A stretch of 8,085 bases of DNA from Candidatus Mesolinea sp. UBA5823 (GTDB lineage: Bacteria > Chloroflexota > Anaerolineae > Anaerolineales > Anaerolineaceae), in the NCBI GenBank assembly GCA_002417685.1, contig DICP01000032.1, positions 1,045 to 9,129 of the forward strand, given 5' to 3'. Below are positions 1 through 6,588 of this stretch, piece after piece. The notes under the pieces were generated by a model that saw only the letters and a list, made by a program, of their open reading frames with translations, was not told where the DNA came from and searched no databases. Both the position numbers and the translations under genes were made by a program. The stretch's first letter is position 1. Every line of letters begins with the position of its first letter.

Positions 1-600
1 GCGGGAAACAGGTTTGGGGCTGTACTCCATGCGGATAAGACGTTCTTTGCGTGTGGTCAATAATTTCATAATTGGCGGTTGAATGATGGGGATCAGGCTC
101 ATATAGGAATAAGCTGCGACAGCGATAGGCGCCACGATTTCCGGAGCCAACTTTGTGCCCACGAATATTGCCGTTGGTCCATCAATTGCGCCAATCACCC
201 CAATGGAAGCAGCCTGATTGAGCGGAAAGCCTAAAGCTAAAGCCAACAGCAAAGTGCCATAAATTCCAAACTGACCAGCGGCCCCCAGCAGTACCATACT
301 AGGCTGCGAAAGCAGCGGGCTAAAGTCTATCATTGCACCAACGCCGATAAAAATCAGCAGCGGAAAGAGCTCCGTACTAATGCCAGCGTCGTAAATAACT
401 TTCATAAAACCGACCTGGTTAGACATCCCCAAGTTCGCCATCAAGCAGCCAAACCCAATCGGCAGCAACAGCACCGGTTCGTATTCTTTGACAATAGCTA
501 AAAATATTAAAATCAGCCCAACGAGGATCATTACGGCATTGCCCCAAGTAAAAGATGCAAAACCTTTGGAGAGTTCGGTAATCAGGTTGGTTAAATCCAT
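1..600 (-). CDS. mmdB: Na+-translocating decarboxylase beta subunit (MmdB/OadB/GcdB family), 3' part outside window
   Basis: Integral membrane subunit of a biotin-dependent Na+-pumping decarboxylase. In this family it decarboxylates carboxybiotin on the carrier subunit and couples this to Na+ export. I translated 200 codons from the ATG at 598-600 to the window edge with no stop; full-length members are about 370-430 residues, so roughly half is missing. Visible hallmarks are a hydrophobic helix at about residues 22-37, the block GVGAMIDFSPLL (87-97), the block GAIDGPTAIF (137-146) with D140 matching the Na+-binding aspartate of the family, and AAYSYMSLIPIIQPP (162-176). The start is supported by an AGGA about 8 nt upstream. 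It lies 12 nt after the biotin carrier stop and is the last operon gene visible. Family membership is very secure. The substrate of the whole enzyme is set by the alpha subunit, so the symbol is inferred from context. Confidence 0.93.
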   Translation of the reverse strand, partial: MDLTNLITELSKGFASFTWGNAVMILVGLILIFLAIVKEYEPVLLLPIGFGCLMANLGMSNQVGFMKVIYDAGISTELFPLLIFIGVGAMIDFSPLLSQPSMVLLGAAGQFGIYGTLLLALALGFPLNQAASIGVIGAIDGPTAIFVGTKLAPEIVAPIAVAAYSYMSLIPIIQPPIMKLLTTRKERLIRMEYSPKPVSR

Positions 601-612
601 GTGGGCATTCCT

Positions 613-1035
613 TTAGCCTTCGTAGGTGAACATTAACTGGTTGTGCTGAACTTGATCGCCTACTTTAATGTGTATCTCGGCAATGATGCCATCTCTGCCG
701 GCGCGAATCACATTCTTCATCTTCATGGCTTCCAGCGTGCAGAGTGGCTGCCCAGCCTTGACCACATCTCCCGGCTTCACTTTGATCTCCACAATCACCC
801 CTGGCAAAGGTGAGCGTACTTCTTGCATGGAAGCAGCGGTTTGGGTTGGAGCAGCGGCTGGCTTTGCCGCAGAAACCGCTGCAGGAACAGACTGTGCCTG
901 TACGGGCTGTGCTGCAGTTTCCTCTGGCCAAACCTCAAAGACCTGCCCATCAACCTCGGCTTTGACCGGCCTGGCATGTAAATCCTCAATTTTTACCGAA
1001 TAAGTTTTCCCCGCGATGGTTACGTTGATATTCAT
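613..1035 (-). CDS. mmdC: biotin carboxyl carrier subunit of the decarboxylase (MmdC/GcdC-like)
   Basis: Small carrier protein of 140 residues whose biotin shuttles carboxylate from the carboxyltransferase to the membrane beta subunit. The N-terminal part (1-38) is a short beta-rich segment seen in such carriers. An Ala/Pro/Gln linker (about 39-68) acts as a flexible tether. The C-terminal biotinyl domain (72-140) carries the canonical EAMKM motif, with K105 as the expected biotinylated lysine, and a PLPGVI turn at 76-81. The ATG overlaps the stop of the upstream gene in an ATGA arrangement, so translation is probably coupled; a GAGG lies 9 nt before the ATG inside the upstream gene. A lipoyl-domain reading is unlikely because the motif is the biotin type and the neighbours are decarboxylase subunits. 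Confidence 0.94.
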   Translation of the reverse strand: MNINVTIAGKTYSVKIEDLHARPVKAEVDGQVFEVWPEETAAQPVQAQSVPAAVSAAKPAAAPTQTAASMQEVRSPLPGVIVEIKVKPGDVVKAGQPLCTLEAMKMKNVIRAGRDGIIAEIHIKVGDQVQHNQLMFTYEG

Positions 1036-1370
1036 CCTCTCCGTCCTCTAATCCCTTGGTTGATTTGCTGCAGGCGGCCTTTGAGCAGCCATTGGCTGGT
1101 TGGAGCAGCGCCAGCCTTCTGCTCAATCTGCTTGCGGGCGCGCGCCTGCGTTAGGGCAAAAGCCACAGCCACAGCGGCTGCTTCGGCTTTGTCATCAGTT
1201 TCAGTTGGAGGCTCCGCGGGCTGCTCAACAGCTTCTACTTCTGGTGGTTTGGTGCGTGTGGTGAGCAAAACGAGGAGTGCCATAATCCCCCAGAGCGCTA
1301 AAATCATCAAAAACACCAACCCCATGCCAATCCCAGCGATTGTTAAACCTTGTAACAAGATATTCGTCAT
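1032..1370 (-). CDS. mmdD: small membrane subunit of Na+-pumping decarboxylase (OadG gamma / MmdD delta family)
   Basis: A 112-residue single-pass membrane protein. Residues about 10-36 form a strongly hydrophobic helix next to the N terminus, followed by a Pro/Glu-rich linker (about 41-62), an Ala-rich helix (63-80) and a basic C-terminal tail that begins with SQWLLKGRL (92-100). This layout is typical of OadG/MmdD subunits, which assemble and stabilise the complex and tether the carboxyltransferase and carrier to the membrane. The family diverges strongly in sequence, so the call relies on architecture plus position between the alpha and biotin genes. It starts 11 nt after the carboxyltransferase stop with only a modest upstream AAGG, and its stop overlaps the start of the carrier gene by 4 nt. 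The mmdD symbol is by operon analogy. Confidence 0.85.
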   Translation of the reverse strand: MTNILLQGLTIAGIGMGLVFLMILALWGIMALLVLLTTRTKPPEVEAVEQPAEPPTETDDKAEAAAVAVAFALTQARARKQIEQKAGAAPTSQWLLKGRLQQINQGIRGRRG

Positions 1371-1381
1371 GGTCTACTGCC

Positions 1382-2923
1382 TTAGGCGGGCATGTTGCCG
1401 TGTTTGCGCGCTGTGGTACTTTCCACCTTATTAGCCAACACATCCAGGGCTTCGATGAGTTTCTGGCGGGTTTGCGCCGGCTCAATGACCTCATCGATAT
1501 AACCGGCATGCGCTGCGGCATAAGGATTCAGGTATTTCTGGCGGTATTCTTCTTCCAAGCGTTTGCGTTCGGCTTGCGGGTCTGGCGCTGCACTGATTTC
1601 TTTGCGGTAAAGGATATTGACCGCACCCTCCGCGCCCATCACCGCAATTTCTGCGCTTGGCCAGGCGTAGGTGATATCTGTGCCTAAGTACTTACTGCTC
1701 ATAACCACATACGCACCGCCATAGGCTTTGCGCGTGACCACGCTTACCTTGGGAACCGTGGCGTTAGCGTAAGCGTAAAGCACCTTGGCGCCATGGCGAA
1801 TCACGCCGCGATGTTCCTGATCAACACCAGGCAAGAAACCAGGCGAATCTACAAAGGTAACAATCGGCAGGTTAAAGGCGTCACATAAGCGCACCATACG
1901 GGTGATCTTATCGGCGGAGTCAATATCCATCACGCCAGCCATGGACTCAGGTTCCTGCGAGATAATTCCGACAGGCTTCCCATCTAAGCGTGCCAAACCC
2001 ACAATCGCGTTGGGGGCAAAGCCAGCTTGTAGCTCGAGGAAGGATCCAATATCGACAATTTGCGGAATGGCGGTGTGCATGCTGTATGCTTCCTGGGGGT
2101 CCAGCGGTATTAAGCTGTTGAGCGCTTCGGCGCGCCGATATGGGTCATCCTCAGGCGTCACTTGCGGAGCTTGATCGACATTATTCGAGGGGAGATAACT
2201 GAGCACCTTCCGGCAAAGTGCGAGCGCATCCTTTTCGGTCGGGCTGACCAAATGTGCCGTGCCGCTAATGCCTAAATGCACATCCGCACCACCTAAGGAT
2301 TCAAAATCGACATCTTCTCCGGTTACGGTTTTGATCACTTGCGGACCAGTCAGGAACATGTAGGATTGCTTTTGCACCATGATGATCAGGTCGGTAAGCG
2401 CCGGGGAATAAGCTGCTCCGCCGGCGCAAGGTCCCATAATCAAGCTGATTTGCGGCACCACGCCGGAATACTGCGCGTTGCGTCGAAAGATTTCAGCATA
2501 TCCGCCTAAGCTCTTGACGCCTTCCTGAATACGCGCGCCACCGGAGTCAATCAATCCAACAATCGGGCAGCCATTCTTGGCGGCTAAATCCATCACTCGG
2601 CAGATCTTGCGGCTGTGCATTTCGCCCAAGGCGCCGCCTTGGACAGTAAAATCCTGGGCATAGACGTACACCGTACGTCCATCAATCTTGCCATAACCGG
2701 TTACGACGCCATCGCCCAGGGGTCTCTCGGCTTGCGGGTCATTTTGCTGCACCACCAGGCTTTCAAGTTCTCTAAAAGTGCCAGGATCCAGAAGTAAGTC
2801 CAGGCGCTCGCGGGCAGTGAGATAGCCTTTGGCGTGTTGTCTATCGATGCGCTCTTGCCCGCCACCGAGTTTGGCTTGCGCCTGAATCTGTTTGAGTTTT
2901 TCTAATCGGGGGTCTTCAGACAT
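1382..2923 (-). CDS. mmdA: acyl-CoA carboxyltransferase, probable methylmalonyl-CoA decarboxylase alpha subunit
   Basis: Cytoplasmic carboxyltransferase of 513 residues in the propionyl-CoA carboxylase beta / MmdA / transcarboxylase 12S family. It has two crotonase-fold halves. The N-terminal half shows GYLTARERLDLLLD (33-46), SGGARIQEG (127-135) and the oxyanion-type GPCAGGAAYSPALTD (164-178). The C-terminal half shows FVDSPGFLPG (357-366), RHGAKVLYAYA (376-386) and RKAYGGAYVVM (398-408). Length matches MmdA and propionyl-CoA carboxylase beta (about 510); glutaconyl-CoA decarboxylase alpha is longer, and oxaloacetate decarboxylase alpha is a different fold. With OadB- and OadG-type subunits downstream, the likely reaction is (S)-methylmalonyl-CoA to propionyl-CoA plus CO2 coupled to Na+ export, as in succinate-to-propionate fermentation, or its reverse. 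The start is fixed by AAGGAG four nt before the ATG. It is the first gene of the operon, with its own promoter. Confidence 0.93.
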   Translation of the reverse strand: MSEDPRLEKLKQIQAQAKLGGGQERIDRQHAKGYLTARERLDLLLDPGTFRELESLVVQQNDPQAERPLGDGVVTGYGKIDGRTVYVYAQDFTVQGGALGEMHSRKICRVMDLAAKNGCPIVGLIDSGGARIQEGVKSLGGYAEIFRRNAQYSGVVPQISLIMGPCAGGAAYSPALTDLIIMVQKQSYMFLTGPQVIKTVTGEDVDFESLGGADVHLGISGTAHLVSPTEKDALALCRKVLSYLPSNNVDQAPQVTPEDDPYRRAEALNSLIPLDPQEAYSMHTAIPQIVDIGSFLELQAGFAPNAIVGLARLDGKPVGIISQEPESMAGVMDIDSADKITRMVRLCDAFNLPIVTFVDSPGFLPGVDQEHRGVIRHGAKVLYAYANATVPKVSVVTRKAYGGAYVVMSSKYLGTDITYAWPSAEIAVMGAEGAVNILYRKEISAAPDPQAERKRLEEEYRQKYLNPYAAAHAGYIDEVIEPAQTRQKLIEALDVLANKVESTTARKHGNMPA

Positions 2924-2927
2924 GCAT

Positions 2928-2933
2928 CTCCTT
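2928..2933 (-). promoter_or_regulatory. ribosome binding site of the carboxyltransferase gene
   Basis: AAGGAG on the minus strand, four nt before the ATG at 2921-2923. It is the strongest Shine-Dalgarno in the window and decides the start codon. With the predicted promoter at 2946-2975, the mRNA leader is very short, about 15 nt. Confidence 0.8.
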
Positions 2934-2945
2934 AATGATTGTTAA

Positions 2946-2975
2946 AAAATATGCCGCATTGCAGGTGAGTGTCAA
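2946..2975 (-). promoter_or_regulatory. sigma-70-type promoter of the decarboxylase operon
   Basis: On the minus strand a perfect -35 TTGACA (2970-2975) is followed, 18 nt later, by TATTTT (2946-2951), a four-of-six match to the -10 consensus. The expected transcript start is near 2938-2940, just ahead of the ribosome site. The position in a 143-nt gap upstream of the first operon gene fits. The -10 is imperfect, so the exact start is uncertain. Confidence 0.6.
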
Positions 2976-2988
2976 TGGGCAAGTCATG

Positions 2989-3022
2989 CCACCATTGTAA
3001 CATTTTTAACAAAAAATGGTGG
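2989..3022. repeat. 8-bp inverted repeat enclosing the Rex-like site
   Basis: CCACCATT (2989-2996) and AATGGTGG (3015-3022) are perfect inverted repeats with an 18-nt AT-rich loop that holds most of the Rex-like palindrome. A run of five T follows on the plus strand, which would give a plus-direction terminator, but no plus-strand gene ends here. On the minus strand, where transcription actually comes from, no T-run follows, so it is a weak candidate for ending the 778-residue gene. It may instead be part of a regulatory site. Confidence 0.5.
2995..3012. promoter_or_regulatory. Rex-like operator upstream of the decarboxylase operon
   Basis: The 18-mer TTGTAACATTTTTAACAA (plus strand) resembles the Rex operator of clostridia, TTGTTAA-N4-TTAACAA. 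One half-site is perfect and the other has two mismatches. Against the TTGTGAA-type Rex consensus it matches about 15 of 18 positions. Rex represses fermentation and energy genes when NAD+ is high and releases DNA on NADH. The site lies about 20 nt upstream of the predicted -35, and a lone TTGTTAA half-site lies over the transcript start (2939-2945). AT-rich sequence could produce this by chance, and no rex gene is in the window. Confidence 0.4.
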
Positions 3023-3066
3023 TTTTTGAGGGTGTATTTCATCCTTGCATCAGCCGCTTTGAGCAG

Positions 3067-5403
3067 TTAGGGCAAAGACGCGTAGTAAAGCTCATTTCCA
3101 AAAGCTAAGAAGACTAAGCGGTTAGTGGAAATATTAAACGCTGTAACCACCTTTTTGGGCAGGCTGCCACTTTCAACATCCGCGCGCAAAATGCGATTGA
3201 GGTTAAGTCGCAGGCTAAATTGATACAGCTCAGCTTTATCTGATTCCAGGTAGTAAAGCGAGGGATCCGGAGGCGGGGAATAAGCCAGCTGAGAAAAGTG
3301 CAAGCTGCTAAAATCGAGCTGAGAAGCTGCACTTGTGCGCCCATCGATGTAAGGGTAGGGGTCATCACAGCTGACCAAGCCAGTTACGTTAGAAGCCAAG
3401 CAGTGCATGGTGTGTCCATCATTAAAAAGCAGAAACAGCTCGTCGCCACTTCCCGCAGCTGCCACTGCAGTAGAAAGGTCTATAGTCATATCCTCAAAGT
3501 ACGAATCCGGCGGTTCAGTGTAGTTCATGCTTGTTCCGCGGTAAATCCAAAGTGCATTTTTAGCTGGGTCAAGCACAAACAGCCGACCAGAATCATAAAA
3601 CGCACTCTGTACCTTTCCCCAGCCAGAAGCCGGCGGGAGCAGGCTGATAGCCACGGGGTCTTTCTTGGGCTGGCAAAACAAGCCGTTGCCTTCTGAATCC
3701 AGTGCAAATAAAGGTGCCTTGGCAGCATTATTGATCGGTACAGACATAACCTCTACCAGTTTGTCCACCTGAATGCCATCCACCACGCCTGGGGCACATT
3801 TAAATTCCAAATCTAAGTTATAGATCGAGCCTGAAGGTGACATGTGCAGTACAGCGCCAGAAGCCTGATCGAGCAAGTACAGCTCGTTTCCAACGCTTAC
3901 CAGGCGGCTGATTTGTAAACTGGGCAGTTGAGAAGCCGCATAAGCAGCTGTGTAATGCAAGCGCACAGCCCCATCCAAGCGGTCCAGCGCGTTCTGTGCT
4001 TGCACGCGCAAGGCGCGCAGCTCATTGGTTTGGCGGTAATCCTCCGCTTGATCCAGCCAATTCATCACCTGGTTCCAACCTTCCCGCTGCTGGGTGTTGT
4101 CGCTCATAAGGGCTGCGTTTTCCGCGGCAGCTTGTGCTTGCGCCATCAGATATTGATATTGATTCTCTTTGCCCTGGGTAATGTAAATGATAGAGGCAAT
4201 CGCCACTACCAGCAGTGGTATTACGATCGCTAAGAGCAGCTTAGTGCCTGAGGAAAGGCTCTCGTGCTTTGGCTCCACACCTTCTGTTAGAGTCTTTTTC
4301 CCACCAAAAAATTTACTCAATCCCCCGCCTGCTTGGTTCATTTTTGCAGCACCTTCGGCTAACTTGGTGTAAGCAGCTTGCTTGTGCACTTTTCGTGCAG
4401 TCCTGTTTTCCTTACGCTTACGTGGTGAGCTTTCTGGGATCTGCTCGCTGTAAGTCAAGCCCTGCGGCATAGAAGTCTGCTCTTCTGCCGAATATTCCCC
4501 AGGCGCTGTCAGTGGAATCTCTGTCGTAACTTCTGGTTCCTCGCGCAAGGGGGTTGACTCTACTTTTTCTGGAGTCTCTGTAGGTTCTTCGGGTTGTTCT
4601 GCTTCGGGCTCGGCTTCAGAAACTTCAACCAATGCTGTTTGCGAAGATTCTTCCACATCACTTTCCGCAAATTCCTGTGGTGCTGATTCAGTTGCTTTGG
4701 CTTGTTCTTCGGTTAGCGACTCATCAAGCCGGGAGGTTAATTCCAGCCGGCGCAGCACACCCACTCCAGGTTTAGCTTCCACCAAAACAAGCGCTGCTGG
4801 CGGGTTTTCTTCAGCCATAATGCGCTCCTGGATAGCCCTAACATCCGTGCCAAGGCTGGAAAGCGCATTTTCCTGCCAGGCAGCTGGGAACTCTGCAGAA
4901 AAGAGGATCAGAGCATGTTCTCCGAGGGCTTCTTGAAAAAAGCGCAACTGTGGTATTTGCGTAAGCCCTATTCCACGCGGGTCGAGATCCGGATCAAAAA
5001 AAAGACGCGAGTTGCCATTTTGCAGTAGAAGCACTTGACTAAGCCCCGATTGAGCCACAAAAAGGGTATCATGATGAATCACAGCAAGCGAAAGCGCCGC
5101 GGAGTGAGGCTCGGCTTCCTCGGGGAGTTTAAGATTGGCTTCGCTGAGGCTGCTATTGAGCGCGTTGATCACGGCACGCATGGCTGCGGTGACCGATCCA
5201 GAGGTTTTATAAAATATACTCGTGACACGTTCTAACCAAGTTTGAAGCGTTTCTGGGCTTATCAGCGCGCCGCTTTTTTGAGTGATTAGGAGCATCACAC
5301 TATCATCTTCCCGCCCTCGGGCACAGCGCTTCGCCGAGGCTGCAGCGTGAAAGCCAGGGATGAGTTCGCCATGGAGAAGATAAAGGTCTAAATCATGTTT
5401 CAT
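3067..5403 (-). CDS. one-pass membrane protein: degenerate PP2C-like domain, acidic linker, TM helix, propeller-like C terminus
   Basis: A 778-residue protein of unknown function. Residues 1-215 look like a PP2C-type phosphatase fold: REDDS (31-35) sits where the family has its metal-binding NED, and TLFVAQSGLSQVLLLQNG (113-130) matches the usual VGDSR strand pair. ALILFSAEF (164-172) stands where an active enzyme has the SDG metal site; the DG residues and the early DGMGG are gone, so it is probably a pseudophosphatase. Next come an acidic Glu/Thr/Pro linker (about 225-325), a basic patch (327-341), one transmembrane helix (387-409), a helical stalk (412-478) and about six propeller-like repeats (490-778). 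By the positive-inside rule the PP2C part is cytoplasmic and the propeller external. The start has GAGG 7 nt upstream. It is read alone, divergent from the acetyltransferase-like gene. It could be a receptor or scaffold; domain assignments are by eye. Confidence 0.8.
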   Translation of the reverse strand: MKHDLDLYLLHGELIPGFHAAASAKRCARGREDDSVMLLITQKSGALISPETLQTWLERVTSIFYKTSGSVTAAMRAVINALNSSLSEANLKLPEEAEPHSAALSLAVIHHDTLFVAQSGLSQVLLLQNGNSRLFFDPDLDPRGIGLTQIPQLRFFQEALGEHALILFSAEFPAAWQENALSSLGTDVRAIQERIMAEENPPAALVLVEAKPGVGVLRRLELTSRLDESLTEEQAKATESAPQEFAESDVEESSQTALVEVSEAEPEAEQPEEPTETPEKVESTPLREEPEVTTEIPLTAPGEYSAEEQTSMPQGLTYSEQIPESSPRKRKENRTARKVHKQAAYTKLAEGAAKMNQAGGGLSKFFGGKKTLTEGVEPKHESLSSGTKLLLAIVIPLLVVAIASIIYITQGKENQYQYLMAQAQAAAENAALMSDNTQQREGWNQVMNWLDQAEDYRQTNELRALRVQAQNALDRLDGAVRLHYTAAYAASQLPSLQISRLVSVGNELYLLDQASGAVLHMSPSGSIYNLDLEFKCAPGVVDGIQVDKLVEVMSVPINNAAKAPLFALDSEGNGLFCQPKKDPVAISLLPPASGWGKVQSAFYDSGRLFVLDPAKNALWIYRGTSMNYTEPPDSYFEDMTIDLSTAVAAAGSGDELFLLFNDGHTMHCLASNVTGLVSCDDPYPYIDGRTSAASQLDFSSLHFSQLAYSPPPDPSLYYLESDKAELYQFSLRLNLNRILRADVESGSLPKKVVTAFNISTNRLVFLAFGNELYYASLP

Positions 5404-5471
5404 AAATGCGCCTCGGGTAAAAATAACGGTGATCTTGCCAGAAATTTCTCATGGGATTTTTCCCTGTGGGT

Positions 5472-5477
5472 ATTATA
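5472..5477 (-). promoter_or_regulatory. candidate -10 element for the 778-residue gene
   Basis: A perfect TATAAT lies on the minus strand about 70 nt upstream of the ATG at 5401-5403. No convincing -35 lies 16-18 nt further upstream, where the sequence is T-rich. It sits inside a small near-palindrome, GTATT-ATAC-AATAC (5470-5483), which could bind a regulator or be chance in AT-rich DNA. Confidence 0.35.
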
Positions 5478-5497
5478 CAATACATAACGATACTAAA

Positions 5498-5501
5498 AAG
5501 G
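5498..5501 (+). promoter_or_regulatory. ribosome binding site deciding the start of the GNAT-fold gene
   Basis: AAGG lies 7 nt before the TTG at 5509 and 13 nt before the ATG at 5515. Spacing favours the rare TTG start. A TATAAT directly after it (5502-5507) could instead be a -10 element that yields a leaderless ATG at 5515, but it has only a poor -35. Confidence 0.4.
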
Positions 5502-5508
5502 TATAATC

Positions 5509-6543
5509 TTGCCGATGGATTTTTCATTGATACAAGACACAACTGGCTGGGATGCCCTTGCCTCGGAATGGAATGAACTCTACGACAAAAGCTACGTGAA
5601 AGTTCCTTTTTTACGCTGGGGCTATCTGCGCAGCTGGTGGCAAACGCTCGGCGGCGGCGAGTGGAAGCCCGACCAAACCCATTTAGCCATTATTACTGCC
5701 CGAGAGGCAGGTCAGTTAGTTGGGATTGCTCCACTTTTCATTTCTACCAAAGAGAAATTTGAGCCGGCGCTGCGCTTTTTGGGCTCAGTGGAGGTCTCCG
5801 ATTATTTGGATTTCATAACTTTGCCCGAACGTCTGGAGGCATTCCTTGTTGGGCTGCTCGATTTCGTCTTCACTTGCCAAGCCCTGCCAGCGAAAGCTTT
5901 GGATCTCTATAACCTAATGGAAAGCTCACCTACCCAAAGTGCGCTAAAGGGAGCATGTGCCCAAACTGGCTGGTCTTTTAGCACAGCGCGCTTGATGCCC
6001 GCCCCTTATATTCCCCTGGCAGAGAGCTTCGAAGCGTATTTAGGCACATTGGATAAAAAGCAGCGCCACGAGATCCGCCGCAAACTGCGTAATGCCGAAG
6101 CCCGCCACCAAACTGCCCGGTACACGGTGAATGAAAAGGACGCCTTAACTGCAGAGATGGATGCCTTCATCGCTATGATGCACAATGACCATCGTAAAGT
6201 TGAATTTCTGCAGAACCCTGCCATGTCGCAATACTTGCACGATTTTGCCAAAGCTGCCTTCGAAGACAAGTTACTGCGTCTCTCCTTTTTAACCTTTGAT
6301 GACCACAAGGCGGCTGCTTTTCTCAGCCTAGTGACCCAACAAAAATTATGGGTATACAATTCCGCCTGGGAGCCAGCTTTCGCTTCTTCCTCCCCCGGTT
6401 GGGTACTTTTAGCTAAGGAAATTGAATGGGCAATCGCCCAAGGCATCCGCGAGGTGGATATGATGCGTGGAGATGAAGATTACAAGTACAAGTTTGGCGC
6501 CATCGACCGTTATATTATGCACACGCGCTGTGCTCTCCAGTGA
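5509..6543 (+). CDS. GNAT-superfamily protein, CelD/BioF2-like acetyltransferase
   Basis: A 344-residue cytoplasmic protein (342 if the ATG at 5515 is used) of the CelD/BioF2-like branch of GNAT acyltransferases, often linked to exopolysaccharide or cell-envelope synthesis. It has two GNAT-like halves. The N-terminal half has the family-typical aromatic block PFLRWGYLRSWWQTLG (33-48) and a strand QLVGIAPLF (69-77). The C-terminal half has the basic segment KKQRHEIRRKLRNAE (183-197), AAAFLSL (268-274), the acceptor/CoA-loop region SPGWVLLAKEIEWAIAQGI (295-313) and the hallmark EVDMMRGDEDYKYKFG (315-330). No signal peptide or membrane segment is seen. Acceptor and donor cannot be told; related proteins use acyl-CoA or, in the FemABX relatives, aminoacyl-tRNA. 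It is divergent from the pseudophosphatase-like membrane gene and separated by 128 nt from hrcA, so it seems monocistronic. The true start (TTG or ATG) is unresolved. Confidence 0.8.
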   Translation: MPMDFSLIQDTTGWDALASEWNELYDKSYVKVPFLRWGYLRSWWQTLGGGEWKPDQTHLAIITAREAGQLVGIAPLFISTKEKFEPALRFLGSVEVSDYLDFITLPERLEAFLVGLLDFVFTCQALPAKALDLYNLMESSPTQSALKGACAQTGWSFSTARLMPAPYIPLAESFEAYLGTLDKKQRHEIRRKLRNAEARHQTARYTVNEKDALTAEMDAFIAMMHNDHRKVEFLQNPAMSQYLHDFAKAAFEDKLLRLSFLTFDDHKAAAFLSLVTQQKLWVYNSAWEPAFASSSPGWVLLAKEIEWAIAQGIREVDMMRGDEDYKYKFGAIDRYIMHTRCALQ

Positions 6544-6588
6544 TTTTTGACTTTACCGAAAAATTAATACACTTCCTATAATTTCTAA

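Noticed and set aside
668..1003. Plus-strand open frame opposite the biotin carrier gene
   Set aside because: It is antisense to a clearly conserved biotinyl-domain gene, has no ribosome site and encodes no recognisable protein.
613..1035. Lipoyl-carrier reading of the small carrier protein
   Set aside because: The EAMKM motif is the biotin type, and the neighbours are subunits of a biotin-dependent decarboxylase.
1060..1687. Plus-strand open frames opposite the gamma subunit and the end of the carboxyltransferase
   Set aside because: They are low-complexity, Cys/Arg/Ala-rich shadow translations of conserved minus-strand genes.
1382..2923. Oxaloacetate decarboxylase alpha as the function of the first operon gene
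   Set aside because: Oxaloacetate decarboxylase alpha has a TIM-barrel pyruvate-carboxylase-like domain; this protein has the crotonase-fold acyl-CoA carboxyltransferase motifs.
2989..3027. Hairpin plus T-run as an intrinsic terminator
   Set aside because: The T-run follows the hairpin only on the plus strand, where no gene ends; on the minus strand, the direction of both flanking genes, no T-run follows.
6006..6446. Minus-strand 146-codon open frame inside the GNAT-fold gene
   Set aside because: The plus-strand frame carries the CelD-type signature; the antisense translation shows no domain and has no start context.
6547..6582. TTGACT (6547-6552) paired with TATAAT (6577-6582) as the hrcA promoter
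   Set aside because: The spacing is 24 nt, too long for a sigma-70 promoter, and the 17-nt-spaced pair at 6589-6617 is far better placed relative to the CIRCE.
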